This document shows positions 36,472 through 46,893 of a stretch of DNA of 64,000 nucleotides, piece by piece (within the stretch, counting starts at the first letter, position 1; every line of letters begins with the position of its first letter). The stretch is from Gnetum montanum. Taxonomy: Eukaryota; Streptophyta; Gnetopsida; Gnetales; Gnetaceae. Position numbers and translations under genes: made by a program. The stretch lies in the NCBI GenBank assembly GCA_015680685.1, contig MNCI01021382.1, positions 388,935 through 452,934 on the forward strand. Reading direction: 5' to 3'. A model generated the notes under the pieces. That model was not told the origin of the DNA and made no database searches. It worked only from the letters and a program-made list of their open reading frames with translations.

Positions 36472-36941
36472 TCTGCAATCACAAGGGCCAAGTGTTAGTA
36501 AGGTTGTTTTGAAAATCATGTTCTACCTTTTGGCTTGCCTTAATTAAAGATCTTATGTTATAATGTGTGATTGTGCCCGAAAATTATAATAATGGGTCCT
36601 ATGACTTAGGTGGGTTCCATTTTTAATCTCCCGGTATACTTAAGGTCATATGATTTTTGGCACAATTTTCCTAAGTGTTAGTGTTAATTACCCTAATTGA
36701 TGTCCTTTGGGCGATGATAAATTTCAAAAACTTTGGGCACTTCTCAACAAGTGTCTCTCCCCCATGACTAAACTGAACACTCCGGGTTCAAGTAGGTTCA
36801 AACGGAATTAAAATCGAAGTACCAGTGAGCGAGATATTAGCGAAAAAGCAAGGGTCATGCAATCACAAGTCGCAGAGAAAAATTTCAAAAACTCCCCCCC
36901 ACGTAAATGGCAAAATGATGCTAAGTGTTGCGGCGGGGGTA

Positions 36942-37035
36942 TCCTATTTATAGGAAAATAGGACTCGATATCGCGTATGGTACATTGCATACGTGATATC
37001 TCGTGGGACACGATATCGCGTACGCGATATCTCGT
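36942..37035 (-). promoter_or_regulatory. Internal U3-like promoter block of element A
   Basis: About 470 bp upstream of the ORF2 start the minus strand carries CGATATCGCG palindromes, including the perfect 20-mer at 37012-37031, followed by the TATA-like CCTATAAATAGG (36943-36954). This is the same order as in the A LTRs, where palindromes precede TATAAATAAGAGGC. It is best read as a second promoter for ORF2. Element B has the equivalent block at 57700-57800. Confidence 0.7.
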
Positions 37036-38422
37036 CCCTACTAATGTAAGACACTTAGAAAATACCAAAGTTTTAATAGTTTTCTTGAAATTAAAGTTGG
37101 AAATTGAGGACATTGGCAAGTATTAAAATGTTCTATGGTAATTTCATTGATTCGAGAGGCACTCTTAATGATAATGATGTGAAATTTAGCAATTTAAAAA
37201 TTTGGCAGTTACGAAAAAAAGGGAATGTAATAATACATTGGAACATTAAAATTTAGAGGGATAATATTAGGGAAATAAAATCAATTGAAAAATTAAGCTG
37301 AGGGTAAGAAGTTGTGTGTTTGAGCAAGAGAATTAGTGAAAATTACAAGAAATTACACAAGTGGGTCCTCCCCAAAGCAGGCTTCAACCTATTATGCCCT
37401 TGTGTAACCACACTTAAAGTGTCCATGGGCACTAGAAGGGTTAAATGTAATCCGCACTAACTCCACAAAACACACACATGTAAATATCGCCAGAATGAGA
37501 TGAAAATTCTATGCTACATGGAACACGAGCTACAATTACACGAACAGTGAGATGAGATGAAGTATAGAAAGGGATTGTAGAGATTGGGACATGAGGTAAC
37601 TGACTTAGGGCACCGTGAATCTTGCATGTAAAGCATGATTAACATGTCATTAACCCATCGTTCCAAGATCAGGACCAAGTCCATTCTTCTAAATAGTGAC
37701 ATTGCATTGTTTCATCCTATGATGAACAACTATGAGAGTACCATAACAACAGGGCGTACGATCACTTGGCGTTTAGTACAAGGGAGGAGTGACTTTTGTT
37801 TTGTGGCACTTTGTTTTTCTTTTTCTTTTTCTCTCTTTCTTTTTGAAATTTATGAAATCCAGAGAAATCGCCAACCTTCAAGCATGGGTGCATGTCTTTC
37901 CAGTGGGACCCCCTAGAACAACGTTTGATTTTCGAGTGCCCTTTTTGATTACTCTTACTCCCATTTTTCATTAGATCTACAAGGATCTTAGTACAACCAC
38001 ATTACATGATAACTCCCATAGACGTCACCAAAGAGAATCCACAAGTCCCCTTGATGTCACACCCTAATCATTCCCTCTTGGTCCATCCTTCTTCATTCTG
38101 GGTACAATGAACACAAAATTAATTTTAAGTTTTTGAAATTTCAAGAATATCACTATGCCCTTGAAAAGAACCTCTTATTTATAGAGTGAATGAGTCGGTG
38201 TAGTGGGCTCACTGTTCCAAATAATTGATCACTCATGACTTAATAACATAAAACACACCTCAACCAACGATCCACGAGTGTTTCATTCGTAGATGAGATT
38301 ACTTACACAAACATGAAAATACAAACACACACAAAGATAAAACAAAAGTTGAAAAATGAAAAACTGAAAAATAAAAAGTTGAAAAATTAAAGAAAATGAA
38401 AAATATTTATTAATCCTTCTTG
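37036..38422. other. Spacer between Gag and internal promoter of element A
   Basis: Non-coding in appearance. The part from about 37040 to 37450 is conserved in element B (57800-58195), including cccaaagcaggcttcaacct and cccttgtgtaaccacac, which may hold regulatory or packaging functions. The pol genes expected here in an autonomous element are absent. Confidence 0.6.
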
Positions 38423-40420
38423 TTATTGAAATGGGGGATATCCCCCATAACTAAACGGTTGAGTATGATAAGGATTAATAAATGGGAAATAAGGATCCTT
38501 GCATATTGAAAGTATTGAAATCGGTCCATACTTATCCCCTTGGATTTCACACACTTCATAATAAGCATAGTGGGGCACTTCATATGATGTAGTTCCCAGA
38601 TAACGGGTTGACCCACTATGATGTTGGTGATCGTTAGATGGTATGCAAGGATTAGGATGATGCCTCCCATGGTTGTGTTCATTGGGCTGTATGGTTGTTG
38701 GAGTGTTAGTTGGTGGCCCTATTGAAGTTACATGAGGCGTTGGGTTTGAAGGTAAGGGTGCACCACCAAGTTGGACTTGTGCTGGGTTGGAAGGTGCAGT
38801 GGCCTTAGAATTGTGTTGTCCCTTCCTACGACCATGTTTAAAGAAAGGACGCTTTTGATGTTGAGGAGGCTCTTCACTGCTGTTAGTAGCAGTAGCACAA
38901 GTGTTGTTCATGGGTTGTTGCTGTGGTGCAGGTGCATAAGGGGCAGTTGGTGGGCATGTATAAGGAGGGAAAGGATGAGAATGCTGAAAGTTAGGAGGAG
39001 GATAAGGTGCACAAGGTGGTGGTTGTGTTGGAGGCATGGGTTGATAGTATTGTGGGGAATAGTAGTGTGGTGAGATAAAGTATGTTGGCTTAGTTGGAGA
39101 AACAGGATGTTGAACACGGTAAGCATTTGAATTCAGAAAATGTGAAGGGTGCCTCCAGTCTATGGGTGGTCTCACCCACGACTGGGATGGTTGCCACTGT
39201 GATCTAACACAGTATCTCTGTATGAACTCTGGATGTAATGTGTTTCCCCAATGCTCATGTATATGTAACAGTATTAGGCATTGGCCCTTGGGGTGGTTGT
39301 ATAGGCATATGTTGCATTCATACATATGATTGGTAGTTGAGCGCTTATTCCCTTTATTCTTTCTTTCCGAATGTCTACTATTCTGTCCTGCTTCTTGGGT
39401 TGTCAAAACTCTATCTCCAATAGTGTTGATATATTCTCCACACTTTTGATTTATCCATTCCAACATCTTATTGATCTTTGCCTCGGCTTCTTCTAATGAT
39501 TGTTGTATTGGCAAAGATGATGTTTCCACCTTGAGATTTGTTGATCTCTCCTTTTTATGATCATGGACCTTTGTTGAGTTAATATTTTGGTCCCATTGAT
39601 GTTTTTCAATGCTCTCCCATCTAGCTATTACTCCTTCTTCTTTTGCTACCCGCTTAATAAGATCTTGGATTTGCTGGGTTTGTAGTTCATATAGTTGACC
39701 TTGGGCATACATTCCTAAGGTCTCTCTTATTTCATTACGTAGCCCATCAATGATATGGTACATTAGCCTTTCCTCGAAAAACCCATGGCTTGGACAGTTA
39801 TTTAACAGTGCATAATATCTTTCTAAGGCCATGTCCAAGGGTTCATGTTTTGCTTGTTTCCATCCTTGGATTTGTTTCCTCAAGGCTGACACTCTTGCAT
39901 AGGTTTGATATTTTTCATTAAAGGATTCTACCATTGTTGACCAGCATCGTATCGAATTTGGTTTTAACGATCTATACCATACTTTAGCTTGGTCAACGAG
40001 TGTCATAGGAAAGAGCTTAAGTTTTTGCCACCTGTTATCAATATTATTCCATGTGTAGGCATCATAAAAGGCTTGTAAATGTTGGTGCGGATCTAAGTCA
40101 TAGCCTTCTGAAAATTTTGGAAAGTTGTTTAAATCAAGCCTGGGTAGACGGCTCTCTTTACGATGCCTACGTGAGATTCAAACAGCCTCTTGTATTTGCG
40201 TTAAGCTTGTAGTGGCCAGTGGGGGTTCATTGTCATTGGGTAGGTTATGTCTTCGTGTGTTGCGATGATGTTGTTGTTGTTCATTTTTATAAGAAACTCC
40301 CACTTCAAGTTGTATACTCCAATCTTCATCGTCATATAGTTCGTTGGTTCTCCAATGAACTTCCTCACTAAGTGTGGTGTTATCGTGTTCTTGTAGGAGA
40401 GGAATTGTTGTGTGTGAATT
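38423..40420 (-). pseudogene. Gag of element A (Ty3-gypsy-type)
   Basis: An intact 527-codon stretch (40006-38423) continues upstream in the same frame to about 40420 with a single TGA near 40177, probably a decayed CGA. The core has the retrotransposon Gag pattern: LFPMTLVDQAKVWYRSL, then FNEKYQT, RKQIQGWKQAKHEPLDMALERY, NNCPSHGF and the GLRNEIRETL region. A Cys/His cluster CNICLYNHPKGQC resembles an imperfect zinc knuckle. The C-terminal third is rich in Pro, His, Gln and Tyr. One in-frame stop is the only damage seen, so it decays more slowly than ORF2 or was under selection recently. Confidence 0.85.
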
Positions 40421-40517
40421 GATGTGACTTTTTATAATTACTTCTTTCTAAGAGATGTATCGTTAAGCTCTTTATAGCGACCTTGTATGATATAACTAAT
40501 CTAGATAACTAGCACCA

Positions 40518-40535
40518 TCCCCAGCAATGGTGCCA
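40518..40535 (-). other. Primer-binding site of element A, tRNA-Asp type
   Basis: Minus-strand TGGCACCATTGCTGGGGA lies one base inside the 5' LTR. It complements, with few mismatches, the 3' end of plant tRNA-Asp as I recall it (TGGCGCCGTTGCCGGGGA). This primer is known from Athila-like elements. Confidence 0.75.
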
Positions 40536-40536
40536 A

Positions 40537-41415
40537 TGATGAGTGGCGAGGTACCCCTACACTCAACCATATGAATAAGAGCGTGTACGTGCGATCCGGT
40601 CGAACTCCGTAGATGGACTAGTTGTGGCACCTAGACAGTTAGCCTTAGGTCACAGTTCGTTGTCTTCCCATCTGGACTAGTATTAGCTTTGTCACATATG
40701 GTTTAGTTCAAAGTGAGGTGTATGATGTGTTCCTAATCTATGCTACTCCTGAAGGCAGTGGAAAATAATATTAACTAAGCTAAGCTAGGAGGAAAAGGTA
40801 AGGAAATCTAATCTAGCCTAAGTGCGACGAGCAACCGATTCCTTGATCAACCGTACACATCTTAGACCTCGTGCATGACTACCACTGGGATTTACCAAGC
40901 ATAGATCCTAGGTACGCCACTGGGATTACCAATCGTAGATCCCAAATACGCCACTGGGATTACCAAGCATAGATCCTAGCTATGCCACTGGGATACCAAG
41001 CAGTCACACTTAAATGCTCGTAATCAAGTCGTACTTATTCTGCTTCTAGAAGTTTAAGGGTGAGAGAGAGAAAACAGTAAATAACATTAAATAAATAACA
41101 AACAAATAAATAACAAATTGAATGCTGCAATGATGAAGTAATCTTGATCTTTATTGCTGGTCATGTGCGTGTCCAAGTACGTCACACTCGAATGAAGACA
41201 CTGTACAATTACATTCACCACACTGCGGGCAAACATGGGAAAATAATCTATCTCTGGAGTGGTCAAACTACCAGAGCTTTGCTACTTCTAACTGGGGATA
41301 CCAAACAAGGGAATGCTGCCTCTTATTTATAGACATTATGGTAGACTGTGATATCGCGTATGCGATATCGTAGGGAAGATGCGATATCGCGGCCTATGCG
41401 AATCGCGTCTCATCA
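40537..41415 (-). mobile_element. 5' LTR of element A
   Basis: Begins TGATGAGTGGCGAGG and ends CGCGTCTCATCA on the plus strand. On the minus strand it shows U3 palindromes, TATAAATAAGAGGC (from plus 41335 downward) and the gggattaccaagc tandem (40885-41000). Followed by the ten terminal bases of LTR F. Confidence 0.9.
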
Positions 41416-41629
41416 GCACTCATCAGTAACCTTTGTTTTTATCCATGCTTGTCCATGCTCTCATCTTGCCCATGTGGTCTTCATTTTGACATCTCATTGT
41501 AGATCTTATTTCCTTGAGTTCTTAAGTCTTGCTGTGGAGTTCTTGTCTATGTCCTGCTAACATTTATCGACAACAAACATTCTATGTTCTTCATTTTCTT
41601 TAAGGCTTTAACATATCAAAAGGTCAACA

Positions 41630-41645
41630 ATTTTCCCTTTTTTGG
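41630..41645 (-). other. Polypurine tract of element D
   Basis: Minus-strand CCAAAAAAGGGAAAAT directly precedes the TGTTGACC start of the 3' LTR, supporting both the boundary and the minus orientation. Confidence 0.75.
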
Positions 41646-42003
41646 TTATGTAAAAAACTTAAGAAAATGGATGAGTAAATATAAACTTTAAATAACAATA
41701 AACAATAAAAATACTTAAGACGTGTAAATTTCAATGGCAGCCAAGGGGAATCGGTGAGGTGAAAAACATAAGAGCTTAAGCAAATAGGTTTAAGAAGAAA
41801 CAAGAGATTTCCACAAATTTTCTAAGGGCCAACCTATCTATATAGCATAATAGATGAATACAAAGGGCATAAAGTTCACAAGCATATGTCACAAGCATCT
41901 ATCCATAATATTGTTGTCCAATCCACAATGTACAAATATAATGTCCAGAAATTGTTTCTCCACAATGTACAAATAGTCCAAAAATTCTTTCCATTTTTGG
42001 AAA

Positions 42004-44509
42004 TCATCCAAAAGGAGGGACCATCTGAGGACTTTTATCATTGATCTTAGTGGCATCATCTAAATTCTCATTAGAAGCAATTATAGCATGAGAAGGTCTG
42101 TAGGTCTCCTCCTCATCATCATCACTATTGGTGCTAGTGTTGGAGACACATTGCTCTTTGTCATCATTCAAAGATGGTAGCTGAATTGGAGCCCTTCGTG
42201 GATGGAGCTTCACCTGAAATCAAGATGAAGCGAGTGGATCCTACTGGAATGGAGCTTGTTGTGAGGATGAGGAAGCACCCTTCCTCTAATAAGTAATAGG
42301 ATCAATAGGTCTCCAATGGGAAGAAGTTCCAAAGATTCTCTCCATGACCTACTACTCAAATGTCTACAAGACATCATCTTGATAATGAGAACTAGGTCCA
42401 AGCTACATGGGATCAAGAAAACCCCCTGGACATGTGCTAGTCGTGCATTTGGCTCTTCTGAATCTGATGCATTTCTTAAGCCATAAGTCCAAGAAGGCTT
42501 AGCTGCTACTGAATGTCTAGGTGGGGTTGGATAGTCCTCACTATTTGATATGGGAGGAGTGGTGATCTCCTTAATTTTCTACTTTTCAGGAGGAAGAGGT
42601 ACTCTAGTTGCATCTATTCTTTTATGAAGGTAAGAGAGATTCATACCAATCCTCCCAAGAGCATAAGCAAAGGAGTTAAGTAGCTTCTTTAGAGAAGAGC
42701 TCACCTAACTACCAACAAATTTAGACCTTCTCAAATGAGAAGAGGCCTAAGATGATGATGTAGATCCCTTCTTCCTTGATTTGTAAGGCCTGGTACCGGG
42801 TTTAGCATCTTTAGCATGGGCGGAGCTCCTATTTATTGAGTATGCACTAAGGCTCCTCTTGCCTTTAAGGAAAGGCATGTTAGGAATTGAAACACCTCTT
42901 TGTCAAATTAGAAAACTAATGAGGTGAGTGATGAGTCATCAAATAAGAAACCCAATATAGGACCCACGATATCGGATGGGCCAAGTGACATCAGACACAC
43001 GATATCGGAGCCCGTCTCGTTGGCTATAAATAAGAGGCAGGGGTGCTTGGTTTCAGGGGTAGTTTTTTCAGTCCCTTAGCTGAACTCTTGCAATTTTTCT
43101 ATTCTAGAGTTAGAATTATTTTTGAGTGCTTACAGTAGGAGTCATAAAGTGAATGGATCTTTATTTGAGCATTGTGTACCTGAGCACAGCTTGTGTCCAG
43201 AAATAAAGACGAACTTTGTGATAAACCTTGCAACATTTAGAATAGCTTAATTATTGCATTTAATGTTGTTTATTGTTATTTGATGCTTTTAGTAGTTAAT
43301 TAATGTTATTTTCATAGAATTATTAATTATCAATTATCAATGAATTAGCACACTCAGCTTGACCGCTTGGAGCATACATGGAACACTTGGTAACCCAGTA
43401 ACGACTAGCGTTTGGTAATCCCAGTAGTGTTACATTGGTTCAGGATGTATTCGAAGAGTGGGAACAGATGTTGGTGTTAGGATTTGATTCACATTAGAGT
43501 TACAAAACCCATTAGTTAATTAAGTCTTTTCATTGCACACACTTAGGAGACTTGGATAGAAAATATAAAAGAAAAACATAAAAATCATACACCTCAAGTT
43601 TACTTAACCATACAATTGTGCCTTACAAGTAAGCTTGGGAAGACAACGACTGCATAACTCATCCTTGTTCTATGGAGGTGCATAAGCACTTAATCCTTGA
43701 AGTTTGACCGGATCTCGCGTGAACACTTGTATTCATATGGTTGGACGTAGGGGTACCTCATTGCTCATCAGTGAGGATGCCCATAGATTCTATCCTTGGT
43801 AAACAAGCCCAACATGTCCCAGCAAAGAGTATGACCCAATTCCAAAGGTTTTCTTGTGAGAAGGCAATAGATAACAAATGCTTCGGTCAACAAGAAATAG
43901 TTATAGCTTCCTCCTTTTACAATGAAATTATATAAAATAATGAGAGAGAAGAAGGAAGCATTAGGAGCCATTTGACTCCTATCAATTCTCCCACTATGTA
44001 GAGACATTGATTCCCCAAACAAAGCATCACAAAATTCATCATGAGAGATAAGAATCACCCCATTCATGAAAATGTCATTCATGGAATAAATGGTAACCCT
44101 ACAAACATTAGCATTGGATATCCCAAGAATTGCATTAACTACTTGGGGAGAAACATCAATCAACATACCCCTAACCATGGTAGCAAACGCCCCAACAGAT
44201 GCATTAGTCATGACAGTCTTACAATAGAATTCTCTTATGAGAATTTAAGCACACCAAAACTCAGAGAAATAAATGAAACCTATTTTAACACTTGAAAGAA
44301 CCCCATCAATTCTTTCTAATGGTGTTGTTGAAAATAAAGAGAATGTTCAAAGACAATAGAGATGGTTTGAGTTACCTCAAATTGATGTTGGGCCTTAATG
44401 GATTTGAATTGTGGAGAATAAGTCCTTGCAATGTTGAAGGAAGCTTCTTTTGACTTCTTACTCTTCCTTGGTGGTAACCTTGATGTTGCAACCTTCTTGT
44501 GGGCCATGG
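42004..44509 (-). pseudogene. ORF2 of element D, plant-transposon-protein-like, split by LTR E
   Basis: Starts near MAHKKVATSRLPPRKSKK at 44509 and shifts frame near 44210. It then carries the domain features ASVGAFATMVRGMLIDVSP, VVNAILGISN, FIYC/VIYCLLTRKPLELG and a HTLCWDMLGL stretch. These resemble the same putative plant transposon protein domain as ORF2 of A. Solo LTR E interrupts it after IYGHPH, and the frame resumes on the far side at about 42920 toward an acidic tail ending near QMVPPFG at 42004. Several further stops occur. It occupies the place where a Copia element should have pol. Confidence 0.65.
42929..43770 (+). mobile_element. Solo LTR E of the TGATGAG family
   Basis: A complete 842-bp LTR from TGATGAG to GCTCATCA with an exact 5-bp target duplication GTGAG (42924-42928 and 43771-43775). 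It contains two CACGATATCGG U3 motifs, TATA ctataaataagaggc near 43025 and the LTR-wide ggtaatcccagtagtgtt block. It interrupts ORF2 of element D. Orientation is plus, opposite to D. Confidence 0.93.
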
Positions 44510-45229
44510 ATTTTGAAGAAAAAAACATAACTTCCTATTTTTTATGAAGCCCTGGTCATCTCCCCTTGGTTGTTTATGCTTGGATGTGGAAGAATGAATA
44601 AAAAATGAAGGTTTGGATTTATATAATCATGATCATTGAGGGTTTTTTATGAAAAGATAGATGTTTCCTTTGAGAGATAGACATCTATGCCACATCTAAA
44701 AAATAGGTAGATGTCTCACTGGGAAAGTAGACGTCTCTACCACATCCAACAAAAATCAGGAAGACCTATTACTTGAAAAGTAGACGTCTCTAAGTAGATG
44801 TCTCTTTTTTCATGAAGATGTCTCCTAGATGTCTTAGCAAGAAAAGGCTCAAGAATGGCCACCAAGGATTATAGTCTTAAGAGATATTCATAATGAACTA
44901 AAAACTTACCTCTACTTACCTTTCTTGCTGAAGAAAATGAAGTTGCCTAAGGAGCTTGAGAATGAGATCCCTCTTTTGAGGTACCTCTTCTCATGTAAAT
45001 TTCTTCTATTTCCAAAGACTGGCTCACCTTCATAAATTTTTTGAAGAGGTTTTTCTCACTATCATCTTCTTTCCTTTTGATTTTTCATACCTTTCCAACT
45101 CCTTTATCCTTTTGAGTTGTCCACATTTTCTTGTTGTCCTACATAGTTTCCTTTCTAGACACATTTGAATAAGACCAAGGAGTTTTGTGATATGTCTAGG
45201 TGTTCATATGATAATGCTTTAAATTTCAA

Positions 45230-46810
45230 ACCCATTTTTTATGCCCAAATCTATTACATTAATAACACCTAATCCTTTTTTTTAGATTAAAGTTATTAAA
45301 ACTCAAAATTTCTCTTTGGTTACATGTAGTGCCAATAGTTATCTTAATCTTTGAAGGGGCCTCTTGTTTAGATACGTTTTGTGGGGATGCTTGTTTTTGT
45401 TGACAACGACCTAGTCCACTTTTATCATTTGGACTTCTTCCTTGCCCAAGAATTTTTTGAAGTGATTCTTTTCCTTAGACAAACCTTTTACTTATGAGTT
45501 TAGCATCTGCAAGTTCTTCCTTAATCTACTCATAAGATAGGGTTAGTCTTTTATTCTCAACCTTTAGGTTTGAGGTTTCTTTTGTGAGGTCTAAAATGTT
45601 TATATGTAATAAAGAGACATCTTGATCTTTATTTTTTAATTCATTCTTTAATTTTATACAAATATTTTGAAGAGATAGAAGTTCATTGCATAAGAGGTCA
45701 TACCTTTCTTCATCAATTTCCATTTGATCATCATCATCTAATAGGCTAGTATCATCATCTGTAAGAGCCATATAGATGAGATGTGAATCTTTTGAAGTAT
45801 CTTCCACCTCTTCTTCACTTTGCTCTCCATCATCCTAGCTTATGTAGAAGTTGGTATTTTTCATATCCAGGTTAGTCCTTTCTCTTCATTGCAACCTACC
45901 ATTGGTAGGACATTCAAAGGCCACATGGCCTTTTCCACCACATATCCAACATTCTATTGAAAAAGCATAAAAATTTGAATTTGAAAATTTTTACCTTTAT
46001 CTTTACCTTTGGTGGTGAATTGGTTGGGTCTTGGTTGGTCAAAGCTTCTTCCTTTTCTTACAAGAAGCTTTTGAACTCTTCTTGATAGAAAAGTAATTTC
46101 TTCTCACTGTTCATTTCTTGTTTAGCTAGTTCCTTCTCTTTAGATGCTAATTTCAAGGTGAGAAGCTTTTCTTTTATTGCTCCTTTGCTTATGAGATTCA
46201 TTTCATAAGCTATAAGAGCACTTTGGAGCTCTTCAAATTTTAAGACCGAAAAATCTCTAATTTCTTCCATAGCTTTAACCTTAGGTCTAAATTTAGGTTG
46301 TAGTGTTCTAATCATTTTAATGATTACATCACTTTTAGTCAAGTCCTTCCTTGTATCCACAATTGCTACAATTACATGATTTTCCCTAGAAAAACAATCT
46401 TTTATCTTTTCACCTTTTCACATTTTAAATTTTTCATATTCACTTTACAAAACCAAGAGTTTTGATTGTTTGACTATAGATGTGCCCTCATAGGTAGATT
46501 TTAAGGTTTCCCAAATCTCTTTAGCAGTTCTACATCTATCTACTCTATTAAATTTAGACTTATTTAATGCATAATATAAACAATTTTTTGCTTTAGAATT
46601 GTACATGAACTTATCTCTTTCTTCTAGCATCCACTTGCTTCATGGTTTGAGGGCCTTTGATGCATTATTGATGAGCAATGTGTATCCTTCAATAATTGAC
46701 TCCCATACCTCAAATTCCATTGACTTGAAGAAGCCTTGCATTCTTTCCTTCTAGTAAGTAAAATCAAACTTGTCAAACATTAGTGGCTTTGTGTAGGATG
46801 TTTCCTCCAT
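45230..46810 (-). pseudogene. Copia-type Gag of element D
   Basis: From MEETSYTKPLMFDKFDF at 46810 the minus strand shows the Copia Gag pattern: NCLYYALNKSKFNRVDRCRTAKEIWETL and TYEGTSIVKQSKL near 46450-46600, then DTRKDLTKSDVIIKMIRTLQPKF (46360-46290). Coiled coil follows, then GQGRSPNDKSGLG near 45430 and a zinc-knuckle-like CxxCxxxGHK near 45225. Stops and frameshifts are scattered, so it is not functional. Confidence 0.8.
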
Positions 46811-46847
46811 AGTCCACTCTTGAAAGTTGAAGCACAAATACAAGAGT

Positions 46848-46868
46848 ACCAAGCTCTAATACTACTTG
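46848..46868 (-). other. Primer-binding-site-like sequence of element D
   Basis: Minus-strand AGTATTAGAGCTTGGT is a decayed form of the initiator-Met primer site TGGTATCAGAGC. It lies about 30 bp inside the 5' LTR edge and just before gag. Confidence 0.55.
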
Positions 46869-46893
46869 TGGATCTAAAACTTAGAAGGGGGGT

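Larger units (their letters stand above)
32605..41415 (-). mobile_element. Full-length pol-less LTR element A (Gag plus ORF2)
   Basis: LTRs at 32605-33527 and 40537-41415 enclose 7.0 kb. Minus-strand order: 5' LTR, tRNA-Asp-type primer-binding site, gag, spacer, internal U3-like promoter block, ORF2, polypurine tract, 3' LTR. Ends are TGATGAG...CTCATCA. There is no trace of protease, RT, RNase H or integrase, so it must depend on another element's enzymes. Gag resembles the Ty3-gypsy retrotransposon Gag domain and the primer type recalls the Athila/Tat lineages. The LTRs look highly similar, apart from an indel in the palindrome block, so the copy is rather young. ORFs contain TGA/TAG stops of the type expected from cytosine deamination. 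Confidence 0.9.
31022..41629 (-). mobile_element. 3' LTR of element D, split by nested LTR F and element A
   Basis: Left portion 31022-31886 and right portion 41431-41629 match the two portions of the 5' LTR at 46894-48953. The right end is ...aaaggtcaaca, the mirror of a TGTTGACC start. The interruption is bracketed by the 5-bp duplication GTAAC (31882-31886 and 41426-41430). Confidence 0.85.

Noticed and set aside
38771-39073. Plus-strand open frame rich in Arg, Leu and Trp
   Set aside because: It is the complement of the Gag C-terminal Pro/His-rich region; composition is explained by the opposite strand.
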